A DNA stretch of 6,841 nt from Treponema sp. (lineage in GTDB: Bacteria; Spirochaetota; Spirochaetia; Treponematales; Breznakiellaceae). Made by a program: the position numbers and the translations under genes. Positions 1 to 5,711 of this stretch are shown in pieces. The stretch spans positions 1-6,841 of the forward strand of contig JAISFT010000212.1 of the NCBI GenBank assembly GCA_031263435.1. Reading direction: 5' to 3'. The notes beneath the pieces were generated by a model. The model was not told where the DNA came from. It did not search any database and was given only the letters and a program-made list of their open reading frames with translations. Positions within the stretch are counted from its first letter, which is position 1. Each line of letters opens with the position of its first letter.

Positions 1-162
1 GGTGATATAATTTTGGATCCCTTTATGGGAAGCGGTACTACGGCCCTTGTCGCCATGAAAGAAAAAAGAAACTTTGTTGGTTATGAAATCAACAAAGACT
101 ATATTGAACTGGCAAATAAAAGAATAGATGCGGTAAAACAGGAATTAACAAGTCTGTTCTAA
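1..162 (+). CDS. DNA methyltransferase, beta class (N4-cytosine or N6-adenine), C-terminal 53 residues only
   Basis: The reading frame is open from the left edge and stops at TAA 160-162. The fragment contains [13 protein letters not shown] (residues 6-18), the FxGxGT S-adenosylmethionine-binding motif I, then FVGYEI (residues 25-30) and a helix with [12 protein letters not shown], the usual end of this family. In beta-class enzymes motif I lies near the C-terminus, downstream of the catalytic DPPY/SPPY motif, so the catalytic part and any specificity region are to the left of the window. The enzyme would methylate DNA as a solitary methyltransferase or as part of a restriction-modification system; the fragment does not say which. 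Codon use is AT-rich (AAA, GAA, AGA, ATA, TTA), about 36% GC by hand count, unlike every gene to its right, which suggests horizontal acquisition. The family is sure; target base and partner are unknown. Confidence 0.9.
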   Translation, partial: GDIILDPFMGSGTTALVAMKEKRNFVGYEINKDYIELANKRIDAVKQELTSLF

Positions 163-168
163 AGCGGA

Positions 169-194
169 CCCAAAAACCCTGACGGTTTTTTGGG
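169..194 (+). terminator. Hairpin just after the methyltransferase stop, possible terminator
   Basis: Arms 169-178 (cccaaaaacc) and 184-194 (ggttttttggg, one extra T) flank a 5-nt loop, starting 6 nt after the stop codon. The T6 run lies inside the 3' arm rather than after it, and the run after the stem is only TTT, so this is not a textbook intrinsic terminator. Position makes termination the likeliest role. It is also the first member of the palindrome cluster that follows. Confidence 0.4.
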
Positions 195-198
195 TTTC

Positions 199-223
199 GG
201 GGTTTACGCTACGCGCAAACCCC
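199..223. repeat. Palindrome 2 of cluster
   Basis: Arms 199-209 (ggggtttacgc) and 213-223 (gcgcaaacccc) pair over 11 positions with one mismatch around a 3-nt loop (tac). Confidence 0.7.
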
Positions 224-241
224 ACCCTGGACAAGGCCAAA

Positions 242-261
242 AACCGGCATGGATGCCGGTT
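242..261. repeat. Palindrome 3 of cluster
   Basis: Arms aaccggcat (242-250) and atgccggtt (253-261) are perfect complements separated by only two bases, so the real loop would open to at least four. Confidence 0.7.
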
Positions 262-273
262 GCAATGGGTTCA

Positions 274-300
274 TAAGTTTTTTGCTTCGCAAAAAACTTA
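274..300. repeat. Palindrome 4 of cluster, GC-TTC-GC loop
   Basis: A perfect 12-bp stem: taagttttttgc (274-285) and gcaaaaaactta (289-300) around ttc. The apex GCTTCGC resembles that of the palindrome inside the ABC gene at 5406-5426 (GCTCCGC). As a plus-strand transcript it has no T-run after the stem, so it is not an obvious terminator. Confidence 0.8.
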
Positions 301-302
301 CA

Positions 303-334
303 GCTCAAAAATGGCACGGAGGCCATTTTTGAGC
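303..334. repeat. Palindrome 5 of cluster
   Basis: A perfect 13-bp stem: gctcaaaaatggc (303-315) and gccatttttgagc (322-334), with a 6-nt loop (316-321). It begins 3 nt after palindrome 4. Confidence 0.8.
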
Positions 335-354
335 AGCGCAAGGGATAGGAGGGG

Positions 355-385
355 GCGCTAAGTCCACCACAGGTGGACTTAGCGC
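355..385. repeat. Palindrome 6 of cluster, longest stem
   Basis: A perfect 14-bp stem: gcgctaagtccacc (355-368) and ggtggacttagcgc (372-385), with a 3-nt loop (aca). A smaller stem, ccgcc/ggcgg around ttt, follows at 398-410. Confidence 0.85.
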
Positions 386-451
386 GCCACCGCAGGACCG
401 CCTTTGGCGGGACGAGGAGGCCGGAGCGAAGCGGAGCCCCGGATAGCCCGG

Positions 452-468
452 TCCGGCCGCAGGCCGGA
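452..468. repeat. Palindrome at end of cluster
   Basis: A perfect 7-bp stem, tccggcc (452-458) and ggccgga (462-468), around gca. Confidence 0.65.
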
Positions 469-578
469 TGCGCCCAAAATAAAAAGATAAAAATTCCGGC
501 GCCCTGTCCTGTTTCCCGGACCCCGATTGAAAACATCGCCGAAATGCTGCACAGTAGCCTCTGCTGGTAAATCCGGCG

Positions 579-584
579 GGAGGA
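579..584 (+). promoter_or_regulatory. Shine-Dalgarno that fixes a TTG start for nfnA
   Basis: GGAGGA at 579-584 lies 4 nt before TTG 589-591. No ATG or GTG in this frame is placed as well, and the protein from this TTG begins at the usual place for the family, so TTG is taken as the start. Confidence 0.75.
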
Positions 585-588
585 TAGA

Positions 589-1449
589 TTGAACAGGATC
601 ATCTCAAAAAAGCAGCTTTCCGCAGAGGTCTTCGAAATGGTTGTGGAGGCGCCTTTGATTGCGGGCGCACGGAAGGCGGGGCAGTTTTTGATTGTTCAGA
701 TTGACGATGAATGGGGGGAGCGGATTCCCCTGACGATTGCGGATGCGGACAGTGCAAGGGGTTCGGTGACGCTGGTGTTCCAGGCGGTGGGGGCCAGTAC
801 TCACCGGCTGGCCGAAAAGGGGCCGGGGGACTATGTGGAAAATATTCTGGGTCCCCTGGGAAATCCTACCCACATCGAACAATTCGGCACGGTGGTTTGT
901 GTGGGGGGCGGTATTGGGGCGGCGCCGCTTTTCCCTATTGTGCAGGCCATGAAGGCCGCGGGTAACCGGGTGCTGGTGATTATCGGCGCCCGCAGCCGGG
1001 AACTGGTGATCTTTGAGGACCGGATGCGGCCTTATGCGGATGAGCTTACGGTTGTTACCGATGACGGCTCTTACGGCAGGAAGGCCCTGGTTACGGCGCC
1101 GCTTAAGGAGTACTGTCTGGCCAGTCCCCGGCCGGATATGTCGGTGGCGATTGGTCCGCCTGTTATGATGAAGTTCTGCGCCCAGGTTACCGGAGAACTG
1201 GGGGTGCCTATTATGGTGTCCCTGAATACGATTATGATCGACGGGACCGGGATGTGCGGCGGCTGCCGGGTGAATGTGGGGGGGCAGACCAGGTTTGTCT
1301 GTGTGGACGGCCCGGAATTCGACGGCCACCAGGTGGATTTTGAAAATATGATGATCCGTATGCGGGCTTTTAAGGAACGGGAAGAGCAGGACCACCACCG
1401 CTGCCACCTGGAACTGGGGCTGGACCCCCATAAGTTAAATCTGAAATAG
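589..1449 (+). CDS. nfnA: NfnA: small subunit of NADH-dependent reduced ferredoxin:NADP+ oxidoreductase (FNR-like, FAD and [2Fe-2S])
   Basis: A 286-residue cytoplasmic protein of the ferredoxin-NADP reductase-like family (also annotated as sulfide dehydrogenase or dihydroorotate dehydrogenase electron-transfer subunit). The flavin domain comes first, with RIPLTIAD (residues 45-52) as the FAD-binding RxPxT element. The nucleotide-binding domain follows, with VCVGGGIGAAPLFP (103-116). Near the C-terminus the [2Fe-2S] segment has Cys223, Cys226 and Cys238 in MIDGTGMCGGCRV and FVCVDGPEFDGH. Only three cysteines are present; in characterised NfnA an aspartate is reported as the fourth ligand, here probably Asp218. 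In the family this subunit oxidises NADH at its FAD and passes electrons to NfnB. Length is normal. The start is TTG, supported by a strong Shine-Dalgarno. nfnB begins 11 nt after the stop, so the two are surely cotranscribed. A stand-alone sulfide dehydrogenase role is possible, as sequence alone does not separate these paralogues. Confidence 0.9.
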   Translation: MNRIISKKQLSAEVFEMVVEAPLIAGARKAGQFLIVQIDDEWGERIPLTIADADSARGSVTLVFQAVGASTHRLAEKGPGDYVENILGPLGNPTHIEQFGTVVCVGGGIGAAPLFPIVQAMKAAGNRVLVIIGARSRELVIFEDRMRPYADELTVVTDDGSYGRKALVTAPLKEYCLASPRPDMSVAIGPPVMMKFCAQVTGELGVPIMVSLNTIMIDGTGMCGGCRVNVGGQTRFVCVDGPEFDGHQVDFENMMIRMRAFKEREEQDHHRCHLELGLDPHKLNLK

Positions 1450-1450
1450 A

Positions 1451-1458
1451 GAGGAAGG
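1451..1458 (+). promoter_or_regulatory. Ribosome binding site for the GTG start of nfnB
   Basis: GAGGAAGG in the 11-nt gap between nfnA and nfnB precedes GTG 1461-1463. GAGG is 6 nt from the start. An in-frame ATG at 1482 exists but has no Shine-Dalgarno of its own. Confidence 0.6.
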
Positions 1459-1460
1459 TT

Positions 1461-2957
1461 GTGGAGGATACAAAAACGCAGATGACCCTTGACGCGGAGG
1501 CCGGGGAGATCCTGGCCTCCCTCCTGGAAAGGAAGCGGCAGGGGGCTCTTGGTCCCCGGGAGCGTATGGGTATTCCCGCCCAGGAGATGCCCACCCAGGG
1601 GCCGGACCGGCGGCGGCGCAACATGGACGAGGTGGCCCTGGGCTACGGCGAAAACCAGGCCCGGCTGGAGGCGGAGCGTTGTCTGGGCTGCAAAAACGAA
1701 CCCTGTGTTAAGGGCTGTCCGGTGGGGGTCCCTATCCCCCGGTTTATTGCGGAGATTCAGAAGGGGGACTTTAAGGCCGCGGTGGATGTGATTAAAGAGA
1801 CCAACCTGCTCCCCGCGGTCTGCGGCAGGGTCTGTCCCCAGGAAAAGCAGTGCCAGGCGGAGTGTACCCTGGGCAAGAGTCTTAAAAGTGTAGACAGGGC
1901 AGTGGCTATCGGCCGGCTGGAACGTTTTGTGGCGGATTGGGAGCGGGAGCAGGGCATGGTGAGCTTTCCCGCGCCGAAGTCCCCCACGGGGAAGAAGGTG
2001 GCCGTTATCGGATCGGGGCCGGCGGGGCTTACGGTGGCCGCGGATACTGCCCGTGAGGGGCACGGGGTTACGGTGTTTGAGGCCTTCCATAGGACCGGCG
2101 GGGTTATGGTCTACGGTATTCCCGAATTCAGGCTTCCCAAACGGATTGTCCAGGCCGATGTGGATGGTCTTACTGGCCTGGGGGTCCGTTTTGAAACCAA
2201 CTACCTGGCCGGCCGTACCCGGACCATCGAAGAACTCTTGGGGGAGGACCGGTTCGACGCGGTGTTTATCGGCGTGGGCGCGGGGCTTCCCAAGTTTTTG
2301 AACATCCCCGGGGAGAACTACGTGGGGGTCCAGAGCGCCAACGAGTACCTTACCAGGGCAAATTTGATGAAAGCCTATGACACGGAACGGGCGGCCACCC
2401 CTATCTTTCGCTCCAAAATAACCGCGGTCATAGGCGGGGGGAATGTGGCCATGGACGCGGCCCGCATGGCGCTGCGGCTGGGCGCGGAGCAGGTCCATGT
2501 GATCTACCGCCGTACCAGGGAGGAGATGCCTGCCCGGGCGGAGGAGGTGGAGCATGCGCTGGAGGAGGGGATTATTTTTGACTTTTTGCGGAATCCTACC
2601 CAACTCCTGGGCAACGACAGGGGCTTTGTTACGGCCATGGAACTGCAGAAGTTCCGGCTGGGGGAGCCGGATCAGTCGGGCCGGCGCAGCCCGGTGGCCA
2701 TTCCCGAATCGGAGTACAACTTTGACTGCGATATGGTCATTGTGGCCCTGGGGAACGAGTCCAATCCCCTGCTTACCCGTAATACCCCCGGACTGATTAC
2801 CGACAAGCGGGGCCGTGTTGTGGTGGATGAAAACCAGAAGACCTCCCTGGAGCGGGTCTACGCCGGGGGGGATATTGTCCTGGGGGCCGCCACGGTGATC
2901 CTGGCAATGGGGGAGGGGCGCCGGGCTGCTGCTGCCATTAACCGGCTTCTTGCATAA
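1461..2957 (+). CDS. nfnB: NfnB: large subunit of NADH-dependent reduced ferredoxin:NADP+ oxidoreductase (GltD-like, FAD and two [4Fe-4S])
   Basis: A 498-residue protein of the glutamate synthase small-subunit/NfnB family, often annotated gltA or gltD. Two N-terminal cysteine sets can hold two [4Fe-4S] clusters: Cys74, 77, 82, 86 (CLGCKNEPCVKGC) and Cys121, 125, 131, 135. A first Rossmann fold follows for FAD (VIGSGPAGL, 183-190), then a second for NADP(H) (VIGGGNVAMDAAR, 323-335). The FAD-closing segment is VYAGGDIVLGAATVILAMGEGR (466-487). In known NfnAB the FAD here bifurcates: NADPH oxidation drives reduction of ferredoxin through the clusters and of NAD+ through NfnA, and the reverse. 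The adjacent nfnA and the lack of any glutamate synthase large subunit argue for NfnB rather than GltD. About 25-30 residues precede the usual start of the family; if these are not real, ATG 1482 would remove only seven. Start codon is GTG. Cytoplasmic; no signal peptide. Confidence 0.9.
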   Translation: MEDTKTQMTLDAEAGEILASLLERKRQGALGPRERMGIPAQEMPTQGPDRRRRNMDEVALGYGENQARLEAERCLGCKNEPCVKGCPVGVPIPRFIAEIQKGDFKAAVDVIKETNLLPAVCGRVCPQEKQCQAECTLGKSLKSVDRAVAIGRLERFVADWEREQGMVSFPAPKSPTGKKVAVIGSGPAGLTVAADTAREGHGVTVFEAFHRTGGVMVYGIPEFRLPKRIVQADVDGLTGLGVRFETNYLAGRTRTIEELLGEDRFDAVFIGVGAGLPKFLNIPGENYVGVQSANEYLTRANLMKAYDTERAATPIFRSKITAVIGGGNVAMDAARMALRLGAEQVHVIYRRTREEMPARAEEVEHALEEGIIFDFLRNPTQLLGNDRGFVTAMELQKFRLGEPDQSGRRSPVAIPESEYNFDCDMVIVALGNESNPLLTRNTPGLITDKRGRVVVDENQKTSLERVYAGGDIVLGAATVILAMGEGRRAAAAINRLLA

Positions 2958-2984
2958 GCGAAAACGGTAACGCATTATGGGAGC

Positions 2985-3698
2985 ATGAAACGTGCTGGTC
3001 TCTGTGTATGCGTCTGCTTTTCCCTTGCCGTTCTGCGGGGCGCCCCGCTGTATGCCCAAAGTTCCGGAACCGGACCGGCGGGCAGGGCGGCCCTTACGGC
3101 GCTGCAGAACTACCAGACCGGCCGGAATTTGGAAGCCAACGGCCGCATGAACGAGGCGGACCCTTACTACAACGAGGCCATCCGTCTGTGCCAGGACGAA
3201 GCGGCCCGGAATGTTGCCAGCCGTGATACCTACGCCGTTATTACCTGGGCCCTTCAACGCCAGAGAAAGTACCGTGATGTTATTCTCTGGGCCGAACGGG
3301 GGCTGCAGACCTACGCGGATGAGTACCGCATTGTAGAAACCATGGGGGAGGCCTACTTCTACCTGGATGATTATGACCGCTCCCTGGACTGTATGCAGCG
3401 TTACACCAACGCCGTTCCCCGGGGGGAACGGACATCGGTGGCCTATTTTTTTATTGCCGAGATCTTCCGGCTCCGCCGCCGGTATTTTCATGCCGATATT
3501 GCCTACAGCGCCGCCCTGCAACTGGACCCGGGGGTCGCCCTCTGGTGGTACCGTTCCGCGACCGTGCGGGAAGCCCTGGAGGATCACAGCGCCGCCGCCG
3601 ATGCGTACCGGCGGGCCTTGCGGATCGATCCCAATTATGCCGAGGCGAATACGGGCCTGGCCCGGGTTCAGGAACGGCTTAATCAGCTTCAGCAATAA
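2985..3698 (+). CDS. Secreted TPR-repeat protein, function unknown
   Basis: A 237-residue protein. Residues 1-24 look like a Sec signal peptide: MKR, a hydrophobic Cys/Val/Leu stretch, then cleavage probably after LYA (22-24). There is no lipobox ending in Cys at a suitable place, so it is likely periplasmic rather than a lipoprotein. The rest is mostly tetratricopeptide repeats: about 38-71, 83-110, 113-145, 151-183 and 187-217. The last is the clearest (ALEDHSAAADAYRRALRIDP, 197-216). Such proteins are scaffolds for protein-protein contacts; no catalytic motif is visible. It starts 27 nt after nfnB on the same strand and is probably cotranscribed, but nothing links a periplasmic scaffold to the cytoplasmic NfnAB enzyme. 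The only purine-rich site (GGGAG, 2979-2983) is just 1 nt from the ATG, unusually close, so initiation may be weak or coupled to nfnB translation. Its 3' end overlaps the convergent ABC gene by 20 bp. Confidence 0.85.
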   Translation: MKRAGLCVCVCFSLAVLRGAPLYAQSSGTGPAGRAALTALQNYQTGRNLEANGRMNEADPYYNEAIRLCQDEAARNVASRDTYAVITWALQRQRKYRDVILWAERGLQTYADEYRIVETMGEAYFYLDDYDRSLDCMQRYTNAVPRGERTSVAYFFIAEIFRLRRRYFHADIAYSAALQLDPGVALWWYRSATVREALEDHSAAADAYRRALRIDPNYAEANTGLARVQERLNQLQQ

Positions 3699-5472
3699 AT
3701 TGCCGGGCCGGAATCGGGTCCGGCGATTCCCTGACGCCTCCTTCACTTAAAACAAATACCCGCCCGGCGTTTCTGATGGTTGACAGACGGTGGGCAATGA
3801 CGATGACACTGCGGTCTTTGGACAACGATGCCAGGGCCTCCTGGATGATCTGCTCGTTTTCATAGTCCAGCGCGCTGGAGGCTTCGTCGAATATCAGCAG
3901 CGGCGGATTCCGTAAAAATACCCTGGCGATGCAGAGCCGCTGTTTTTGTCCGCCGGACAGGGTCAGCCCCCTGGACCCGATGACGGTCCCGTAACCGCCC
4001 GGCAGGGTCATGATAAAATCGTGGGCATTGGCCTTTTTTGCCGCGTCGATTATTTCTTCATCCGCCGCCCCCGGTTTTCCGTAGGCGATATTCTCCCCGA
4101 TGGTCCCGGAGAAAATATACATATCCTGCTGAACGATGCCGATGCGGCCGCGCAGATCGTGAAGGTCCAGGTCCCTGATATTTGTGCCGTTCATAAAAAT
4201 GTTTCCGGCGCAGAGATCGTAAAAGCGCGGAACAAGGGAACACAGGGTGGTTTTGCCTATTCCCGACGGGCCGGTCAGGGCGATAAAATCGCCGGGTTCG
4301 ATCCTGAACGAAACATCCCTGAGGATATAATCGCCTTCTTCGCGGTACTTAAAGCTTACGTTTGCAAATTCCAAAACGGCCGTGTTTTTATCCGGTTCCC
4401 GGGGGCGGCCGCGGGCAGACGCCGGCTGCCTGCCCTCGCCGGGGAGTTCCAGAATATCCATAAAGCGGTTAAACCCGCTGATGCCCTGCTGGTACTGCGC
4501 GGTTATCCGGGCAAGCTGGGGAATCGGTGCGGTAAGATAGCTAACATAAAGCACAAAGCTGATAAAGCCGGAAATATCCAGTGAAGCATTCGAAAGCTTT
4601 ACTCCCCCCATCACGAGGACCACCGCCATAATAAGGCGGGCAAAAAATTCGCCCATGCCGGTGAAGTACCGGGCCTCCTGTTTATAAATGGCGGCCCTGC
4701 TGCGGTAATACGCCTCGTTGGCCTTTTTGAATTTTTCCGCCTCCAGTTCCTCGTTCCCAAAGGCCTTGACGGTCCTGATTCCCCCGATGCTGTCATCGAT
4801 CCGTGCGTTAATCGCGCCGATATTCTCGTAATTTTGTGTATAGGCCCTGTTGAGAACCCCGGCATAGAAAACAGAAAAAAGAAGCATAAAGGGCAAAAAG
4901 GCGCTTATGACCAGGGCCAGGCCCATATTCAGGTGGAACAGGATGACAAGGGCGCCGGTAAAACTCATGGCGTAGATGATAAGGTCCTCCGGCCCGTGGT
5001 GGTACAGTTCTGCCAGGGAAAGCAGATCCTCCGTGAGGCGGGATATGACGGCCCCGGTCTTTTCCTGATCAAAAAAGCGGAAGGGCAGTGTTTGATAATG
5101 GGCGAAAAGCTCGTTCCGCATGTCCCGTTCCATCCGTGCGCCCATCACATGGCCCATGTGATCGTAGAACAGCGCGCAGGATGTTTGCACGATGACCAGA
5201 CCCAGCAGGCCCAGCGCGGACAGCAAAAAAAGATTTTCCGAATCTTCCGGCGGGGAAAACAAAACATGATCTGTTATGAAACGGACACAGAGGGGGAAGA
5301 TCAGCGAAACCGCGGAAACGATCATGGCGCATATCAAATCCGCGGCAAAGAGCCGCTTATACGGCCGGTAGTACGAAAAGAATTTCCCGATTCGCCGGGA
5401 AGCCCCGGACTTGCTCCGCAAGTCCGACCCCGCCCCTGCCGGGCGCTTTACGCGTGTATTAAAAAGTGGCAT
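3679..5472 (-). CDS. ABC exporter half-transporter, fused permease and ATPase (MsbA/LmrA/BmrA type)
   Basis: A 597-residue type IV ABC exporter. Six membrane segments lie at about 41-66, 80-103, 163-181, 183-203, 274-293 and 300-320. The nucleotide-binding domain starts near 366 with A-loop Tyr376 and contains Walker A GPSGIGKT (401-408), the Q-loop VQQD (447-450), signature LSGGQKQR (505-512), Walker B LLIFDE with catalytic Glu530 (525-530), SALD (533-536) and switch His561 (AHRLSTI). All catalytic residues are present, so it should be active as a homodimer, or as a heterodimer with a partner outside the window. Substrate unknown; drug, lipid or peptide export are the usual roles. ATG 5472 is preferred to ATG 5514 (14 codons longer) because AGGAGA sits 8 nt upstream of it. 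The C-terminus is short: after VFVLSEGGVRE the usual GTHEEL-type tail is replaced by 15 unrelated residues ending in the 20-bp overlap with the TPR gene. The leader suggests attenuation control. Confidence 0.92.
   Translation of the reverse strand: MPLFNTRVKRPAGAGSDLRSKSGASRRIGKFFSYYRPYKRLFAADLICAMIVSAVSLIFPLCVRFITDHVLFSPPEDSENLFLLSALGLLGLVIVQTSCALFYDHMGHVMGARMERDMRNELFAHYQTLPFRFFDQEKTGAVISRLTEDLLSLAELYHHGPEDLIIYAMSFTGALVILFHLNMGLALVISAFLPFMLLFSVFYAGVLNRAYTQNYENIGAINARIDDSIGGIRTVKAFGNEELEAEKFKKANEAYYRSRAAIYKQEARYFTGMGEFFARLIMAVVLVMGGVKLSNASLDISGFISFVLYVSYLTAPIPQLARITAQYQQGISGFNRFMDILELPGEGRQPASARGRPREPDKNTAVLEFANVSFKYREEGDYILRDVSFRIEPGDFIALTGPSGIGKTTLCSLVPRFYDLCAGNIFMNGTNIRDLDLHDLRGRIGIVQQDMYIFSGTIGENIAYGKPGAADEEIIDAAKKANAHDFIMTLPGGYGTVIGSRGLTLSGGQKQRLCIARVFLRNPPLLIFDEASSALDYENEQIIQEALASLSKDRSVIVIAHRLSTIRNAGRVFVLSEGGVRESPDPIPARQFIAEAD
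5406..5426. repeat. Palindrome inside the ABC coding region
   Basis: A perfect 9-bp stem, cggacttgc (5406-5414) and gcaagtccg (5418-5426), around tcc. It encodes part of the variable N-terminal tail (around SDLRSKSG) before the first membrane segment, where an in-frame insertion would be tolerated. Shape and apex resemble palindrome 4 of the left spacer, and ggactt/aagtcc also occurs in palindrome 6. Confidence 0.65.
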
Positions 5473-5480
5473 AGAATATT

Positions 5481-5486
5481 TCTCCT
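5481..5486 (-). promoter_or_regulatory. Shine-Dalgarno of the ABC exporter gene
   Basis: AGGAGA on the minus strand, 8 nt before ATG 5472. It decides the start in favour of 5472 over the upstream ATG at 5514, which has no such site. It lies inside a 9-nt segment (5477-5485) that is the exact complement of 5572-5580. Confidence 0.85.
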
Positions 5487-5511
5487 GTATGGAAAGACGC
5501 CGAACCCCGCC

Positions 5512-5531
5512 CATACCCGGCGGCGGGTATG
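5512..5531 (-). promoter_or_regulatory. Leader hairpin C upstream of the ABC start
   Basis: A perfect 8-bp stem, catacccg (5512-5519) and cgggtatg (5524-5531), with a 4-nt loop. In minus-strand sense it follows a T6 run (5537-5532) and ends about 40 nt before the ABC start, nested within the SD:anti-SD helix. Confidence 0.45.
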
Positions 5532-5546
5532 AAAAAACGGAGACTA

Positions 5547-5601
5547 CGGCCCGGTTTAACCCGGCATATCCGGAGAAATAATTCCTGTCCCAGCCGGGCC
5601 G
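5547..5601 (-). promoter_or_regulatory. Leader stem B, competes with stem A
   Basis: Arms cggcccgg (5547-5554) and ccgggccg (5594-5601) are perfect complements. The loop (5555-5593) encloses the anti-SD segment 5572-5580. In minus sense a T6 run (5537-5532) follows 9 nt after the stem; it does not directly abut it, so a terminator role is uncertain. The outer arm shares 5596-5601 with stem A, so A and B cannot both form. Confidence 0.45.
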
Positions 5602-5634
5602 AATTCACAATCCGATCGATTTCGAATTCGGTCC
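5596..5634 (-). promoter_or_regulatory. Leader stem A, just after the leader ORF
   Basis: Arms 5596-5606 (gggccgaattc) and 5624-5634 (gaattcggtcc) give an 11-bp stem with one G-U pair and a 17-nt loop. In minus sense it starts 11 nt after the leader ORF stop, close enough for a ribosome stalled at the end of that ORF to interfere with it. Confidence 0.5.
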
Positions 5635-5645
5635 GCTAAGCTTTT

Positions 5646-5711
5646 TTAATAGAACCAAAACACCGATACTGTCCGGGCGTTGATGATTGGATTGACGGTG
5701 ACTGCTTTCAT
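5646..5711 (-). CDS. Candidate 21-residue leader peptide upstream of the ABC exporter
   Basis: A 21-codon ORF from ATG 5711-5709 to TAA 5648-5646, beginning MKAVTVNP and ending TVSVFWFY, so four of its last four residues are aromatic. Shine-Dalgarno AGGGAG (5724-5719) is 7 nt upstream. A promoter with consensus-like boxes lies directly before it and predicts a 5' UTR of only about 16 nt. It is followed by the alternative stems of the ABC leader, and the ABC start is 173 nt downstream. Position, size and signals are those of a regulatory leader peptide; the peptide itself matches no family I know. It could instead be a chance ORF or the remnant of a lost gene. A longer open frame on the same strand (5605-5853) in another phase has no such signals. 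Confidence 0.45.
   Translation of the reverse strand: MKAVTVNPIINARTVSVFWFY

Larger units (their letters stand above)
163..588. other. Gene-free spacer filled with palindromes
   Basis: I find no convincing coding sequence in these 426 nt. Both strands carry open frames (minus 204-602, plus 373-570) but their translations are simply the palindromes read through, without a family match or a good ribosome binding site. At least seven inverted repeats with short loops lie between 169 and 468, almost end to end. The last ~110 nt (about 475-578) hold an A-rich stretch at 475-495 and a TTGAAA at 527-532 with no matching -10 box, so the nfnA promoter could not be placed. Confidence 0.7.
5477..5580 (-). 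promoter_or_regulatory. Predicted helix hiding the ABC ribosome binding site (SD:anti-SD)
   Basis: In the minus-strand transcript, GGAGAAATA (5485-5477, containing most of the Shine-Dalgarno) pairs exactly with TATTTCTCC (5580-5572) about 90 nt upstream. Allowing one bulged base, the pairing extends to 12 bp (5474-5485 with 5572-5584). Such a helix would mask the start of the ABC gene. The complementarity is seen; the regulatory role is inferred. Confidence 0.5.

Noticed and set aside
527..555. TTGAAA (527-532) as -35 of an nfnA promoter
   Set aside because: At 16-18 nt downstream there is only cacagt/acagta, a poor -10 box.
373..570. A 65-codon plus-strand frame before nfnA
   Set aside because: It covers the palindromes and has no convincing ribosome binding site or similarity to a known family.
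204..602. A 132-codon minus-strand frame over the palindrome cluster
   Set aside because: Its translation is a read-through of the inverted repeats, with no recognisable family and no supported start; it also runs into the nfnA start.
3708..3731. Hairpin ggaatcg/cgattcc (3710-3716, 3724-3730) as terminator for the nfn operon
   Set aside because: Well placed after the TPR stop but only 7 bp and with no T-run; it is inside the ABC coding region. The same holds for the palindrome cgggcc-t-ggcccg at 3652-3664 on the other strand.
1071..3746. An 891-codon open frame on the minus strand across nfnA, nfnB and the TPR gene
   Set aside because: It lies antisense to three genes with clear family motifs. 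Long antisense frames are expected when G/C-ending codons suppress stops; the translation is Gly/Pro/Arg/His-rich with no motif.
3946..4584. A 212-codon plus-strand frame within the ABC gene
   Set aside because: Antisense to the ATPase domain, whose Walker A, signature and H-loop motifs prove the minus-strand reading.
5473..5514. ATG 5514 as the ABC start (14 extra residues)
   Set aside because: No Shine-Dalgarno before it and it lies in hairpin C, while ATG 5472 has AGGAGA at 8 nt.
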